From NCBI GenBank assembly GCA_937907605.1, contig CALCYI010000078.1, positions 1-32,082 on the forward strand: DNA of 32,082 bases, read 5' to 3'. The notes beneath the pieces were generated by a model. It worked only from the letters and a program-made list of their open reading frames with translations, searched no databases and was not told the DNA's origin. This stretch comes from an uncultured Clostridia bacterium (GTDB taxonomy: Bacteria; Bacillota; Clostridia; Oscillospirales; Acutalibacteraceae). Below, in pieces: positions 21,947 through 30,576 of this stretch (positions are counted from its first letter, which is position 1; the number at the start of each line of letters is the position of its first letter). The position numbers and the translations under genes are program-made.

Positions 21947-22597
21947 ATGAAAGGTGTTGAAAGCAGGAAGGCTTTATGCCTTCGTTATCTGTTATTTATT
22001 ATCGGTTTGTTTATCGCCTCGCTCGGCGTGGCGTTTTCGACTAAGGCAGGGCTCGGCACTTCGCCCGTAGCGTCGCTGCCTTATTCCGTTTCGCTCGTAA
22101 GTAAGGCGCTGACCTTTGGCGGCTGGCTTAATCTGTTAAGCGTTATCCAGATAAGTATTCAGGTTATTCTTCTTCGAAAAAGGTGCAAGCCTCTTGAAAT
22201 AATTATTCAGACCGTGCTCGCCTTTGCGTACGGTTACCTCACGGATTTTTCCTGCTATCTTATCAGGGGAATAACGGTGAAATCGTATGCAGAGCAGCTT
22301 ATGTATATGCTCGTGGGCTGCGTTGTACTCGCCTTCGGTATTTGGATTCAGTTCAGGGGCGGGGTGGCAATGCTGCCGGGCGAAGCGATGAATCGTGCTA
22401 TCAGCGAGGTCTGCGGTAAAAAATATGAGAATATAAAAATTCTTTTTGACGTGATTTATATTGCGCTGTCGGCGGTAATCTGCTTAGTATTTTTAGGAAG
22501 ATTAGAGGGCGTGCGAGAGGGAAGCATTATCGCCGCCTTAGCGGTGGGTAATATCGTAAAGCTCTTTAACAAATTATTTGAAAAGGTTAAAAGCTAA
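21947..22597 (+). CDS. YczE/YyaS/YitT-like membrane protein
   Basis: 216 residues with five or six hydrophobic segments. Typical family stretches are GVAFSTKAGLGTSPVASLPY near the N-terminus, GIWIQFRGGVAMLPGEAMNRAI and FDVIYIALSAVICLVFLG. The family's transport or signalling function is not established. It is co-directional with lysR, 35 nt downstream, and probably co-transcribed. ATG at 21947 has GGATATGTACT upstream, a weak site. Confidence 0.82.
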   Translation: MKGVESRKALCLRYLLFIIGLFIASLGVAFSTKAGLGTSPVASLPYSVSLVSKALTFGGWLNLLSVIQISIQVILLRKRCKPLEIIIQTVLAFAYGYLTDFSCYLIRGITVKSYAEQLMYMLVGCVVLAFGIWIQFRGGVAMLPGEAMNRAISEVCGKKYENIKILFDVIYIALSAVICLVFLGRLEGVREGSIIAALAVGNIVKLFNKLFEKVKS

Positions 22598-22622
22598 GCC
22601 GGTTAACATTTAAACATCAAAC

Positions 22623-22660
22623 GCCGCAGGCATTGTGCCTGCGGCTGTTTGTTGTTTGTT
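22623..22660 (+). terminator. Terminator after lysR-yczE
   Basis: GCCGCAGGC-ATTGT-GCCTGCGGC is a perfect 9-bp GC-rich hairpin (22623-22645), followed by TGTTTGTTGTTTGTT. Clear rho-independent terminator for the plus strand. Confidence 0.88.
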
Positions 22661-22806
22661 TACAGCGCGTCCTTCGGACAGCTTTTAACACATTCCATAC
22701 AGAGTATGCACTCCGTTGCGTTTTCTCTTACAGTCATACCCTGAACGGATTGTCCTCCTGAAAAGGAAAAGCCGTTAGTGAATTTGCTCAAGCAACCTCG
22801 CTTTTT
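22660..22806 (-). pseudogene. Orphan 4Fe-4S ferredoxin-like C-terminal fragment
   Basis: Directly after the GNAT stop, the same frame stays open for 48 codons to TAA at 22660. It reads GCLSKFTNGFSF..., then ENATECILCMECVKSCPKDAL. The C-x2-C-x2-C-x3-C-P pattern is a complete 4Fe-4S ferredoxin motif and looks like the tail of a larger FeS protein. The only ATG in frame is at 22737 and would give 25 residues without a clear ribosome binding site. A truncated gene remnant is the best reading. A tiny ferredoxin-like peptide is a weaker alternative. Confidence 0.55.
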
Positions 22807-23355
22807 TCAGTCAAGCTCAAGGCGCATATAGATTACCTCCTGATAACCAGATATGCGCGATTTAAAATCCCGCGGATTTCTTCCGTATTCAACGAAGCCC
22901 GCCTTTTTGTACATTTTTACAGCGCGGGTGTTATCGGCTACGACCTCGAGCTCCATCTGCTTATAGCCCGCTTCTTTGGCGCACTGGATACAGGCGTCAA
23001 GGAGTGCTTTTCCTATACCGAGCCCCCAGTACGCCTTATCAACCGATATGCCGAAATCGCAACGGTGGCGGAGCTTTATTTTCGGGCTGACCTGCTCAAT
23101 TCCCGCCGTTGCTACAATAACTCCGTCGACTACGGCGAGCATTTCCGCCTCGTTACCGCTGTCGGTTTTCTTTTGTAAAAACTGTCCCTCCTCCTCGGCG
23201 GTTAGGGTCATTTCTTCGGGGTAGGTGAGGAGGAAATCCGTCTGCGTATGAACCTTTATGAAAAGCTCAAGCGCCTCTTTCCCGTCGCTTTGAGTGCCGT
23301 TTCTGAGGAGGCAGCTTCTGCCGTCGCTCAGGGTTATTTCCTCATAGTATTTCAT
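22807..23355 (-). CDS. GNAT-family N-acetyltransferase
   Basis: 182 residues with the acetyl-CoA fold. The central motif A is KAYWGLGIGKALLDACIQCA (R/Q-x-x-G-x-G/A), followed by MELEVVADNTRAVKMYKKAGF, the classic motif B. The length and the N-terminal ITLSDGRSCLLRNGTQSD place it with general GNAT proteins. Substrate unknown. ATG at 23355 has TAGGAGATAAA upstream. It lies 8 nt after the zinc-ribbon gene and probably shares its transcript. Confidence 0.92.
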   Translation of the reverse strand: MKYYEEITLSDGRSCLLRNGTQSDGKEALELFIKVHTQTDFLLTYPEEMTLTAEEEGQFLQKKTDSGNEAEMLAVVDGVIVATAGIEQVSPKIKLRHRCDFGISVDKAYWGLGIGKALLDACIQCAKEAGYKQMELEVVADNTRAVKMYKKAGFVEYGRNPRDFKSRISGYQEVIYMRLELD

Positions 23356-23363
23356 TTTATCTC

Positions 23364-23882
23364 CTAAAATTTTGCGCCGCAGCTCGTGCAGAAGTTTGCA
23401 CCGTCAAGCCTTTTTGCTCCGCAGTTTCCGCAAAAGGAAACGTTCATAGCGGGGGCGGCGGGCGCTTTTATGCTTTGAATACCGTCGGGGTTATGATTTG
23501 ATACACGGCTGTAAAGCTCGGTATAAATTTCGTACGACCTTGCCGACGGCTTAAATTCGTCTATTTCCGCCTCGGCAGTTACTCTGATATTTGCAAGCTC
23601 CTTTTTTATCGCTTCGCATAATATCGCGTTTTTGTCGCTGCGCATAACGGATTTGCCCTTCGGCCAGTTGACAAAGCAGTTTACGATTGCAAGCTGTATT
23701 CTGAGCTTTGCTATCCTTTCAACGTCCTCCTCGCTTCGGTAAATCGTTGTGTCGTAATCGGACACAACCGCCTTTCCCGTAACGCACGCGTCCATAGTCA
23801 TATCAATTTCGGGATATTCTTCGTCCTGCTCCCGGAATATTATCGAGCTTTCGGTGATGAATGGTATTGTAAAATAGTCCAT
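23364..23882 (-). CDS. Zinc-ribbon protein of unknown function
   Basis: 172 residues, not recognised beyond its end. The C-terminal zinc ribbon has CGNCG (151-155) and CTSCG (165-169). The first 120 residues are mixed alpha/beta with a helical stretch (SEEDVERIAKLRIQLAIVN) and acidic patches, followed by a Pro/Ala-rich linker. No membrane helix or signal peptide. ATG at 23882 has GGAGCGAG upstream. First gene of a two-gene unit with the acetyltransferase. Confidence 0.85.
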   Translation of the reverse strand: MDYFTIPFITESSIIFREQDEEYPEIDMTMDACVTGKAVVSDYDTTIYRSEEDVERIAKLRIQLAIVNCFVNWPKGKSVMRSDKNAILCEAIKKELANIRVTAEAEIDEFKPSARSYEIYTELYSRVSNHNPDGIQSIKAPAAPAMNVSFCGNCGAKRLDGANFCTSCGAKF

Positions 23883-23910
23883 AGTCTCGCTCCTTTTGTT
23901 TGATAGTAAA

Positions 23911-23919
23911 ATTATACCA
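23911..23919 (-). promoter_or_regulatory. Extended -10 promoter for the zinc-ribbon/GNAT unit
   Basis: TGGTATAAT on the minus strand (23919-23911) is an extended -10 box with no good -35 partner. It sits about 30 bases before the zinc-ribbon gene start. Confidence 0.5.
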
Positions 23920-23947
23920 CATAAGAAGCAATAAGTATATGTTTTTC

Positions 23948-23975
23948 TTGAAATACGCGTGTGAATTGCTATAAT
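23948..23975 (+). promoter_or_regulatory. guaA promoter
   Basis: TTGAAA, a 16-nt spacer and TATAAT, with about 28 bases to the guaA start. The leader is too short to hold a purine riboswitch. Confidence 0.75.
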
Positions 23976-24003
23976 AGTATTATAATTTTCGGGAGGTGTG
24001 CCA

Positions 24004-25530
24004 ATGGAAAAGATTTTAGTGCTCGATTTCGGCGGTCAGTATAATCAGCTTATTGCGCGCCGCGTACGCGATAACAGGGTGTTTGCGGAAATATTACCCT
24101 ATACCGCCGATATTGAAACAATCAGAAAGAATAAATACAAGGGCATTATTTTTACGGGCGGTCCGAACTCCGTTTACGATATGTCGTCCCCGCATTACAG
24201 CAGGGAAATACTTGACCTCGGCGTGCCCGTTTTGGGTATTTGCTACGGCTGTCAGCTCATAAGCTTTATGGAGGGCGGGGAGGTAAGCACAGCGCCCGTG
24301 TCCGAATACGGAAAGATTGAGCTTACGATTAATACTTCGCCCCTGTTTGATAATATCCCCGAAAAATCTGTCGTGTGGATGAGCCATACGGACTATATCT
24401 CGTCCGTACCCGAGGGGTATGAGGTTATCGCTTCAACGCCCGACTGTCCCTGCGCGGCAATGCAGAATAAGAGGAAGGGTATATACGCCGTTCAGTTTCA
24501 CCCCGAGGTTACCCATTCCGAATACGGCGAGCAGGTTTTGTATAATTTCCTTTATAATATCTGTCACTGCAAGGGCGACTGGGTAATGGACAGCTTTATT
24601 GACAGCGCGGTTGAAAAGCTTAAGGCTCAGATTGGCGACAAGCAGGTAATACTCGGACTTTCGGGCGGCGTTGACAGCTCGGTAGCCGCGGGACTTCTCT
24701 CCCGTGCGGTCGGAAAGCAGATCACCTGCGTATTCGTTGACCAGGGGCTTATGCGCAAGGACGAGGGAGACTTCGTTGAAAAAACCTTTACGAGCCTTTT
24801 TGATATGAATTTCGTAAGGGTTAACTGCGGCGAATACTTCCTTGAAAAGCTTAAGGGCGTTACCGACCCCGAGCAGAAAAGGAAGATTATAGGAACCGAA
24901 TTTTTTAACGTTTTCTGGAACGAAATCAGAAAGCAGAATGGTAAGGGTTACTTTGCTCAGGGCACGATTTATCCCGATTGTATTGAGTCGGGCAAGGGCG
25001 ATGCCGACGTTATCAAAACCCACCACAACCGCGTAAAAACTCCCGACGACGTTGAATTCCTCGGGATTATTGAGCCGCTTGCCGATTTGTTTAAGGACGA
25101 GGTAAGGCGCGTGGGCGAAAAGCTCGGCATACCCAGGGAGCTCGTTTGGCGGCAGCCGTTCCCGGGACCGGGACTCGGAGTCAGGATTATCGGCGAAATA
25201 ACCAAGGAGAAGGTAAAGCTTCTCCAGGAGGCAGACGCTGTGCTACGCGACGAGATGAGTAAAAACGGCTATGAAAGCAGGCTTTCCCAGTTCTTCTGCG
25301 TTCTTCCCGACGTCAAAACCGTAGGCGTTATGGGCGACCACAGAACGTATGAGAATCTTATTATAATCCGAGCGGTCACAACCGACGACTTTATGACTGC
25401 GGACTGGGCGAAAATACCGTACGATATTCTCGCCAAGGTTTCAAACCGTATAACCAACGAGTGCAAGGGCATTAACAGAGTTGTGTATGACATAACCTCA
25501 AAGCCGCCCGCCACCGTGGAATACGAATAA
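24004..25530 (+). CDS. guaA: GMP synthase (glutamine-hydrolysing)
   Basis: Converts XMP, glutamine and ATP to GMP, the last step of guanine nucleotide synthesis. 508 residues. The class I glutamine amidotransferase part has Cys80 in GICYGCQ, and His166 and Glu168 in FHPEVT. The ATP-pyrophosphatase part has the P-loop SGGVDSS at 220-226. The C-terminal dimerisation domain has PFPGPGLGVRIIGE and ends KPPATVEYE, the canonical GuaA tail. ATG at 24004 is 7 nt from GGGAGG and is preferred over GTG at 23998. Monocistronic, between its own promoter and a terminator. Confidence 0.98.
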   Translation: MEKILVLDFGGQYNQLIARRVRDNRVFAEILPYTADIETIRKNKYKGIIFTGGPNSVYDMSSPHYSREILDLGVPVLGICYGCQLISFMEGGEVSTAPVSEYGKIELTINTSPLFDNIPEKSVVWMSHTDYISSVPEGYEVIASTPDCPCAAMQNKRKGIYAVQFHPEVTHSEYGEQVLYNFLYNICHCKGDWVMDSFIDSAVEKLKAQIGDKQVILGLSGGVDSSVAAGLLSRAVGKQITCVFVDQGLMRKDEGDFVEKTFTSLFDMNFVRVNCGEYFLEKLKGVTDPEQKRKIIGTEFFNVFWNEIRKQNGKGYFAQGTIYPDCIESGKGDADVIKTHHNRVKTPDDVEFLGIIEPLADLFKDEVRRVGEKLGIPRELVWRQPFPGPGLGVRIIGEITKEKVKLLQEADAVLRDEMSKNGYESRLSQFFCVLPDVKTVGVMGDHRTYENLIIIRAVTTDDFMTADWAKIPYDILAKVSNRITNECKGINRVVYDITSKPPATVEYE

Positions 25531-25544
25531 GGATAAAAGAAAAC

Positions 25545-25575
25545 GCCCGAGGCTTATGCCTCGGGCGCCTTTTCT
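25545..25575. terminator. Bidirectional terminator between guaA and oppA
   Basis: GCCCGAGGC-TTAT-GCCTCGGGC hairpin with GCCTTTT on the plus side and GTTTTCTTTT on the minus side. It serves both convergent genes. Confidence 0.9.
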
Positions 25576-25592
25576 ATTATTGTGTAAAAGGT

Positions 25593-27422
25593 TTAGCCTT
25601 CTACTTCGCAGTACATGAAGTACTTGTAGCCGAGCGGGTTGGAGAAGAAGCCCTTAACGTTCTTGCTGAGCATATACATATCTGTATAGTAATAGATAGG
25701 TGTTACGCAGCCGGAAGCCATAAGCATATCTTCAGCTATGTGCATCATAGCATAGCGGTTAGCCTCGTCAGTGCAGGACTTGATAGCAGCGATGAGTACG
25801 TCATAGGTCTCAGCCCATGTGCCGTTTTCAACCTTGGTGTCAAGACCGAACTTTGTGAGGTCAAGGCTGTAAGCCTTAACGTCCTTATGAGCGCCCTTGC
25901 CGAACTGAATGTCGTTGTTACCTGAAGCGGTGGTCCACATATCAAGGAAGCAGATAGGATCGTTGTAGTCGGCAAGCCAGCCGTTACGAGCGATAGAATA
26001 GTTACCCTCTTTACGTGTGTTAAGGAAGGTTGCCCACTCCTGATTTTCCATGCTGATTTCGATACCAACATTTGCAAGAGTTGACTGGATGTATTCGCCG
26101 ATAGCCTGGTGAGCTTCGCTGGTGTTGTAGAGGTAAGTCATCTTCGGGAAGTTTGTGAACTTGCCGCTTGCCTCGTCATACTCATAGTACTTCTTAAGAG
26201 TTTCAACTGCTGAATCGAAGTTAGCCTTAACTGCGTCAGCAGAAGCGTCAAAGTAACCGTCATAGTCAGCGCTTACGCCCGTGTTCTTGTAGAACTCAGT
26301 CTTGCCGTCAGCGTCTGTAAGACCCATAGCAACGAAGGAGGAAGCGGGAAGCTGTCCGCCCTGTGCAATCTGGTCAACGATGTAGTTTCTGTCGATAAGG
26401 AGAGAAACTGCCTTTCTGATTTCAGCCTTAGCTGCTTCAGCCTCAGCTCCCTCAAGGGTGTTGCCCTCGGGAAGAATGTTCTCGTTGATGTTCCAGCATA
26501 CATAGTATGTACCGAGCTGACCAACGTTGAAGAACTCGTCGGGATAATCGTTCTTTAAGGTTGAGATTTCGTTTGTCGGAACGTCGTCGATAAGAGCCCA
26601 TTCGCCGTTCTTGAAGTTGGAGAGCATGTTGTTGGCGTCGTCGGAAAGATAGAACTTGATTTCGTCCATCTTGATTGTGTCAGCCTCAACATAGTCAGCG
26701 TTCTTTTCAAGAGTGATGAGTGAGTTGTGCTCCCATGCGGAAAGCTTGTAAGGACCGTTGCATACGTAGGTAGCAGGGTCGGTAGCCCAAGCTTCGTTAG
26801 AAACTACGTCCTCACGTACGGGGAAGTAGGTCGGGAAAGCAAGAAGCTCGTTCCAATAGCTGATAGCGTTAGCAAGAGTAACCTCGATAGTTTTGTCGTC
26901 AACAGCCTTAACGTTGAGCTGTGCGTCGGGGTTGATAGCATTGCCTTCATCGTCAGCCTCTGTAACCTTATCGTAGCCGTCAACTACCTCGAACATGTAG
27001 CCGTAGTCAGCAGCAAGCTCAAGAGAAGCAGCTCTCTGCCATGCGAATACATAGTCGTTAGCAGTAACGTCTTTACCGTCTGACCACTTAAGACCGTCCT
27101 TAAGGGTATAGGTATAGGTTACGGTTCCGTCAGCGTTCTCAACGCCCTCGGGAAGTTCCTTTGCAGCGTCAGCAACGATTTCAAGAGAACCGTCGTCAGC
27201 CTGTGCCCACTTAGCAAGACCTGAGAAAAGGTGAGTGAGAAGTGTAGCACCGTCAACTGCAGAGTTAAGTGCGGGGTCGATTGTGTCGGGCTCGGATGCC
27301 AGACATACTGAAATAGAAGATTTTTCAGCAGTTTCGTTTCCGTTGTCCTTCTTAGCGCATGCCGCAAAGCTGAATACTAATGCAAGCGCGAGAAGGACGG
27401 CAACAATTTTTTTCATTTTCAT
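25593..27422 (-). CDS. oppA: Oligopeptide ABC transporter substrate-binding lipoprotein
   Basis: About 609 residues, family 5 extracellular solute-binding protein that delivers peptides to OppBC. Signal peptide with lipobox SFAAC near residue 20, then SSISVCLASEPDTIDPALNS (family 5 start), YTLKDGLKWSDGKDVTANDYVFAW (SBP_bac_5 signature) and late YNTSEAHQAIGEYIQSTLANVGI. Codon choice is more uniform than in the neighbours, fitting high expression. The start is probably ATG 27422 (MKMKKIVAVL); ATG at 27434 adds four residues and has the Shine-Dalgarno too close. Last gene of the opp operon, which is unusual relative to oppA-first operons. Confidence 0.95.
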   Translation of the reverse strand: MKMKKIVAVLLALALVFSFAACAKKDNGNETAEKSSISVCLASEPDTIDPALNSAVDGATLLTHLFSGLAKWAQADDGSLEIVADAAKELPEGVENADGTVTYTYTLKDGLKWSDGKDVTANDYVFAWQRAASLELAADYGYMFEVVDGYDKVTEADDEGNAINPDAQLNVKAVDDKTIEVTLANAISYWNELLAFPTYFPVREDVVSNEAWATDPATYVCNGPYKLSAWEHNSLITLEKNADYVEADTIKMDEIKFYLSDDANNMLSNFKNGEWALIDDVPTNEISTLKNDYPDEFFNVGQLGTYYVCWNINENILPEGNTLEGAEAEAAKAEIRKAVSLLIDRNYIVDQIAQGGQLPASSFVAMGLTDADGKTEFYKNTGVSADYDGYFDASADAVKANFDSAVETLKKYYEYDEASGKFTNFPKMTYLYNTSEAHQAIGEYIQSTLANVGIEISMENQEWATFLNTRKEGNYSIARNGWLADYNDPICFLDMWTTASGNNDIQFGKGAHKDVKAYSLDLTKFGLDTKVENGTWAETYDVLIAAIKSCTDEANRYAMMHIAEDMLMASGCVTPIYYYTDMYMLSKNVKGFFSNPLGYKYFMYCEVEG

Positions 27423-27459
27423 AGTACGTACCATCCTTTCAAAAATGAAATGTTTATAT

Positions 27460-27482
27460 TATGTGCTTCTTCTTTGCACATA
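27460..27482 (-). other. Hairpin between oppF and oppA
   Basis: In the transcript UAUGUGC and GCACAUA form a 7-bp stem with a 9-nt loop and no U tract. Hairpins in front of binding-protein genes often stabilise that part of the message; that role is inferred here. Confidence 0.35.
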
Positions 27483-27494
27483 TTACCAAATTAA

Positions 27495-28478
27495 TTAATC
27501 GTTTATCTCTTCCGTTCTGAAGCAGGCAACGAAGCGTCCCGTTGAAACCTCTTTCAGCTCTGGCATGCTCTCGGCGCACCTGTCGGTAGCATACTGACAG
27601 CGCGTTCTGAACGGACAGCCCGACGGAGCGTTAAGCGGGGAGGGGATGTCGCCCGTTAAAACGATTCTCTTGTTTGCCCTTGCAACCTTCGGGTCGGGCA
27701 CGGGAACTGCGGAAAGCAGGGACTTTGAATACGGGTGCAGCGGACGGTGGTAAATATCCTCCGCCGAAGCAAGCTCAACGAGATGTCCGAGGTACATTAC
27801 CGCAATCCTGTCGGAAATATGACGTACAACGAGAAGGTCGTGCGCAATGAAGAGGTATGTAAGCCCGAGCTTATCCTGAAGCTCGTCGAACATATTGATA
27901 ACCTGCGCCTGAATTGAAACGTCAAGCGCCGATACGGGCTCGTCGCAAACTATGAAATCGGGGTTTACCGCAAGCGAACGCGCGATACCGATTCTCTGGC
28001 GCTGACCGCCCGAAAATTCGTGAGCGTATCTTGAAGCGTGCTCGCTGTTAAGCCCTACGTAGTCCATGAACTGAAGGATTTTTTCTTCTCTTTCCTTTTT
28101 GTTGCTGTAAAGCTTATGCACGTCGAGCGGCTCGCCGATAATATCGGATACGGTCATTCTCGGATTAAGCGAGGAATACGGGTCCTGGAAAACCATAGTG
28201 GCTTTCTTACGGAACTCCTTAATGTCGTTCTTCGTCTTAATCTCCTTGCCGTCGTACCAGATTTCGCCGCCCGTCGGCTTGTAAAGGTGGAGGAGCGTTC
28301 TGCCCACCGTGGTTTTACCGCAGCCCGATTCGCCTACAAGACCGAGTGTTTCACCCTTGTTGATTGCGAAGGATACGCCGTCAACCGCCTTAAGCGGCTT
28401 GGAACGGAAGAGTCCTGTGTTAACGGGGAAGTACTGCTTTAAATCCTTTACTTCAATAAGCGGGTGCTTATCACTCAT
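27495..28478 (-). CDS. oppF: Oligopeptide ABC transporter ATP-binding protein OppF
   Basis: 327-residue ATPase partner of OppD. Walker A GESGCGKT at about 49-56, signature FSGGQRQR, Walker B FIVCDEP, and H-loop FIAHD. The C-terminal oligopeptide-transporter extension ends in GCPFRTRCQYATDRC. The N-terminus HPLIEVKDLKQYFPV is typical of OppF. Start at ATG 28478, overlapping the oppD stop by 8 nt; the frame also opens with GTG at 28487. Confidence 0.95.
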   Translation of the reverse strand: MSDKHPLIEVKDLKQYFPVNTGLFRSKPLKAVDGVSFAINKGETLGLVGESGCGKTTVGRTLLHLYKPTGGEIWYDGKEIKTKNDIKEFRKKATMVFQDPYSSLNPRMTVSDIIGEPLDVHKLYSNKKEREEKILQFMDYVGLNSEHASRYAHEFSGGQRQRIGIARSLAVNPDFIVCDEPVSALDVSIQAQVINMFDELQDKLGLTYLFIAHDLLVVRHISDRIAVMYLGHLVELASAEDIYHRPLHPYSKSLLSAVPVPDPKVARANKRIVLTGDIPSPLNAPSGCPFRTRCQYATDRCAESMPELKEVSTGRFVACFRTEEIND

Positions 28479-29490
28479 TTTCCTCACCGCCTTCCTCGTC
28501 TATTTCAATCTCGCCGTCGTCAATGCCTTTTTTAACGTTCATCCAGCACGACGCCGCGTGATTTTCGTTAATAACCATTCTGTCCGCGCGGTGATGAATA
28601 CATATCTTCATAGCGTTTTCGCAGCGCGGTGCGAACGGACAGCCCTCGGGCATATTGAGAAGGTCTATCGGAGTGCCCGTAATCGGGTGCAGCTTCTGTC
28701 CTGCGGTGTCTGCCGTAGGGATTGAGCGCATAAGACCCTTTGTATACTCGTGGCGCGGATTGTAGAATATCTCGTCCGCCGTGCCCTGCTCACAGATGGA
28801 GCCTGCGTACATTACGATAACCTCGTCACAGAGCTGAGCCACGACGCCGAGGTCGTGCGTAATCATAATTATCGCCATACCGAGCTCTTTTTGAAGGTCG
28901 GTCATAAGCTCGAGAATCTGCGCCTGAATTGTTACGTCGAGCGCCGTGGTCGGCTCGTCGGCGATGAGAATATCAGGCTCGCACGCGAGCGCCATAGCAA
29001 TCATTATTCTCTGTCTCATACCGCCCGAGAGCTCGAACGGATACTGCTTCATACGCTTTTTCGGCTCATTGATGTTAACGAGTCTTATCATCTCAACCGC
29101 GCGCTCATACGCTTCCTTGCGGTTGCGGTCTGTATGGAGCATAATCGCTTCCATAAGCTGTCTGCCTATGGTGTAGGTCGGATTAAGAGAGGTCATCGGG
29201 TCCTGGAAAATAATGGATACCTTATTACCCCTTACGTTTTTCATTACCTTTTCGTCTGCGCCGACAAGCTCCTGTCCGTCGAGCTTGATTGAGCCGCCGA
29301 CTATTTTTCCCGTCGAGGCGAGAATCTGCATAATGGAATATGCGGTTACCGATTTACCCGAGCCGCTTTCACCCACTATGCCGAGCACTTTACCGCGGTC
29401 AAGGAAAAAGGAAATATCGTTTACCGCTTTTACCTCGCCTGCGTCGGTGAAAAAGGAGGTGCTTAAATTTTTAACTTCAAGTAATGCCAT
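28471..29490 (-). CDS. oppD: Oligopeptide ABC transporter ATP-binding protein OppD
   Basis: 339-residue ATPase. Walker A GESGSGKS at 40-47, signature LSGGMRQR, Walker B ILIADEPTTALD, and the OppD-type C-terminal Cys-rich segment CPFAPRCENAMKIC. The end is strongly acidic (EIEIDEEGGEENE). It powers peptide uptake together with OppF. Confidence 0.95.
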   Translation of the reverse strand: MALLEVKNLSTSFFTDAGEVKAVNDISFFLDRGKVLGIVGESGSGKSVTAYSIMQILASTGKIVGGSIKLDGQELVGADEKVMKNVRGNKVSIIFQDPMTSLNPTYTIGRQLMEAIMLHTDRNRKEAYERAVEMIRLVNINEPKKRMKQYPFELSGGMRQRIMIAMALACEPDILIADEPTTALDVTIQAQILELMTDLQKELGMAIIMITHDLGVVAQLCDEVIVMYAGSICEQGTADEIFYNPRHEYTKGLMRSIPTADTAGQKLHPITGTPIDLLNMPEGCPFAPRCENAMKICIHHRADRMVINENHAASCWMNVKKGIDDGEIEIDEEGGEENE

Positions 29491-29503
29491 TTCAGTCCCT
29501 CCC

Positions 29504-30562
29504 TTAGTTATTCAGCTTCGGGTCGAACGCGTCGCGCAGACCGTCGCCGAAAAGATTAAGACTGAGTACTATCAGCGAAATTACGATAGCGGGGATAACC
29601 AGACGGTACGGATAGCTTGTCAGACCGTTGAGCGCCTGGGACGCAAGCGAGCCGAGCGACGGCATCGGAGCGTTTACGCCGAGTCCGAGGAAGGAAAGAT
29701 AGCTTTCCGTGAATATTGCCGACGGAATCTGAAGCGCCGCGGAGATAATAACCACGCTGATACAGTTCGGGATAAGGTGCTTAACGATAATCCATTTGCC
29801 CTTAGCGCCCGTAACTCTTGCGGAGAGCACGTATTCCTGCTCCCTGAGCGAAAGTATCTGTCCTCTGATTAAACGGGACATGCTTACCCAGTAAAGCAGG
29901 GCGAATACAATAAACAAGCTTATTATATTTGCGCCGATTTTTTCAAGCACCGTGCCTTCGATAACGGGCGTGAGCGTGAGCTTTAATACCGTCGAAAGCA
30001 GGATTACCATAAGCATATCGGGAAGGGAGTAGATAATATCTACAAACCTCATTATGTACAAATCGACCTTCCCGCCGAAGTAGCCCGAAATTGAACCGAC
30101 AAGCGTTCCTATTATAAGAACGATAACGCTTGCAAAGAAGCCTACCGCGAGGGATACTCTCGTACCGTATACGACTCTTATGAAGTAGTCCCTGCCCGCA
30201 GCGTCGGTACCGAAGATGTGCGGAAATACGGTTTTGCCCGCAGCCCTTTCAGCCTGCTCGGTAGAACCGTAGGCAAAGGGCTTGAGGTTGTTATATGAAG
30301 CGTCAACCGTCTTACCCGGCTGTACGCCGAGCTGGTTGTCGTACGAATACGGCCAGAATATCGGAATTACGATGCTTGCAACCGTGATAAGTACTATTAT
30401 GATAAGGCTTATGAACGCAACCTTATTCTTATAAAGTCTTTTTACGCCGTCCTTAAAGAAGGTTGACGACGGTCTCATCTGAACCATATATTCCTTTTCC
30501 TTATCGGTAGCGGGAATAAACTGGTCAAGGTCAACGTGGAAGGTGAATTTCTTTTTATCCAT
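29504..30562 (-). CDS. oppC: Oligopeptide ABC transporter permease OppC
   Basis: 352-residue inner-membrane permease. It has the long N-terminal extension of OppC before the first helix (FISLIIIVLITVASIVIPIF), an extracellular loop with FGTDAAGRDYFIRVVYGTRVSL (typical OppC/DppC motif) and the ATPase-contact loop (EYVLSARVTGAKGKWIIVKH). Six helices in total. Pairs with OppB. Confidence 0.95.
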   Translation of the reverse strand: MDKKKFTFHVDLDQFIPATDKEKEYMVQMRPSSTFFKDGVKRLYKNKVAFISLIIIVLITVASIVIPIFWPYSYDNQLGVQPGKTVDASYNNLKPFAYGSTEQAERAAGKTVFPHIFGTDAAGRDYFIRVVYGTRVSLAVGFFASVIVLIIGTLVGSISGYFGGKVDLYIMRFVDIIYSLPDMLMVILLSTVLKLTLTPVIEGTVLEKIGANIISLFIVFALLYWVSMSRLIRGQILSLREQEYVLSARVTGAKGKWIIVKHLIPNCISVVIISAALQIPSAIFTESYLSFLGLGVNAPMPSLGSLASQALNGLTSYPYRLVIPAIVISLIVLSLNLFGDGLRDAFDPKLNN

Positions 30563-30576
30563 AGCTTTCTCCTCCC

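Noticed and set aside
22660..22809. UGA read-through fusing the acetyltransferase to a 4Fe-4S tail
   Set aside because: The acetyltransferase is complete at its normal length, the shared frame has a 1-in-3 chance, and no selenocysteine-type structure was seen.
23883..24003. Purine riboswitch before guaA
   Set aside because: The promoter leaves only about 20-30 nt of leader, too short for an aptamer.
24433..25026. 197-residue minus-strand frame inside guaA
   Set aside because: Antisense shadow of guaA without a promoter or recognisable domain.
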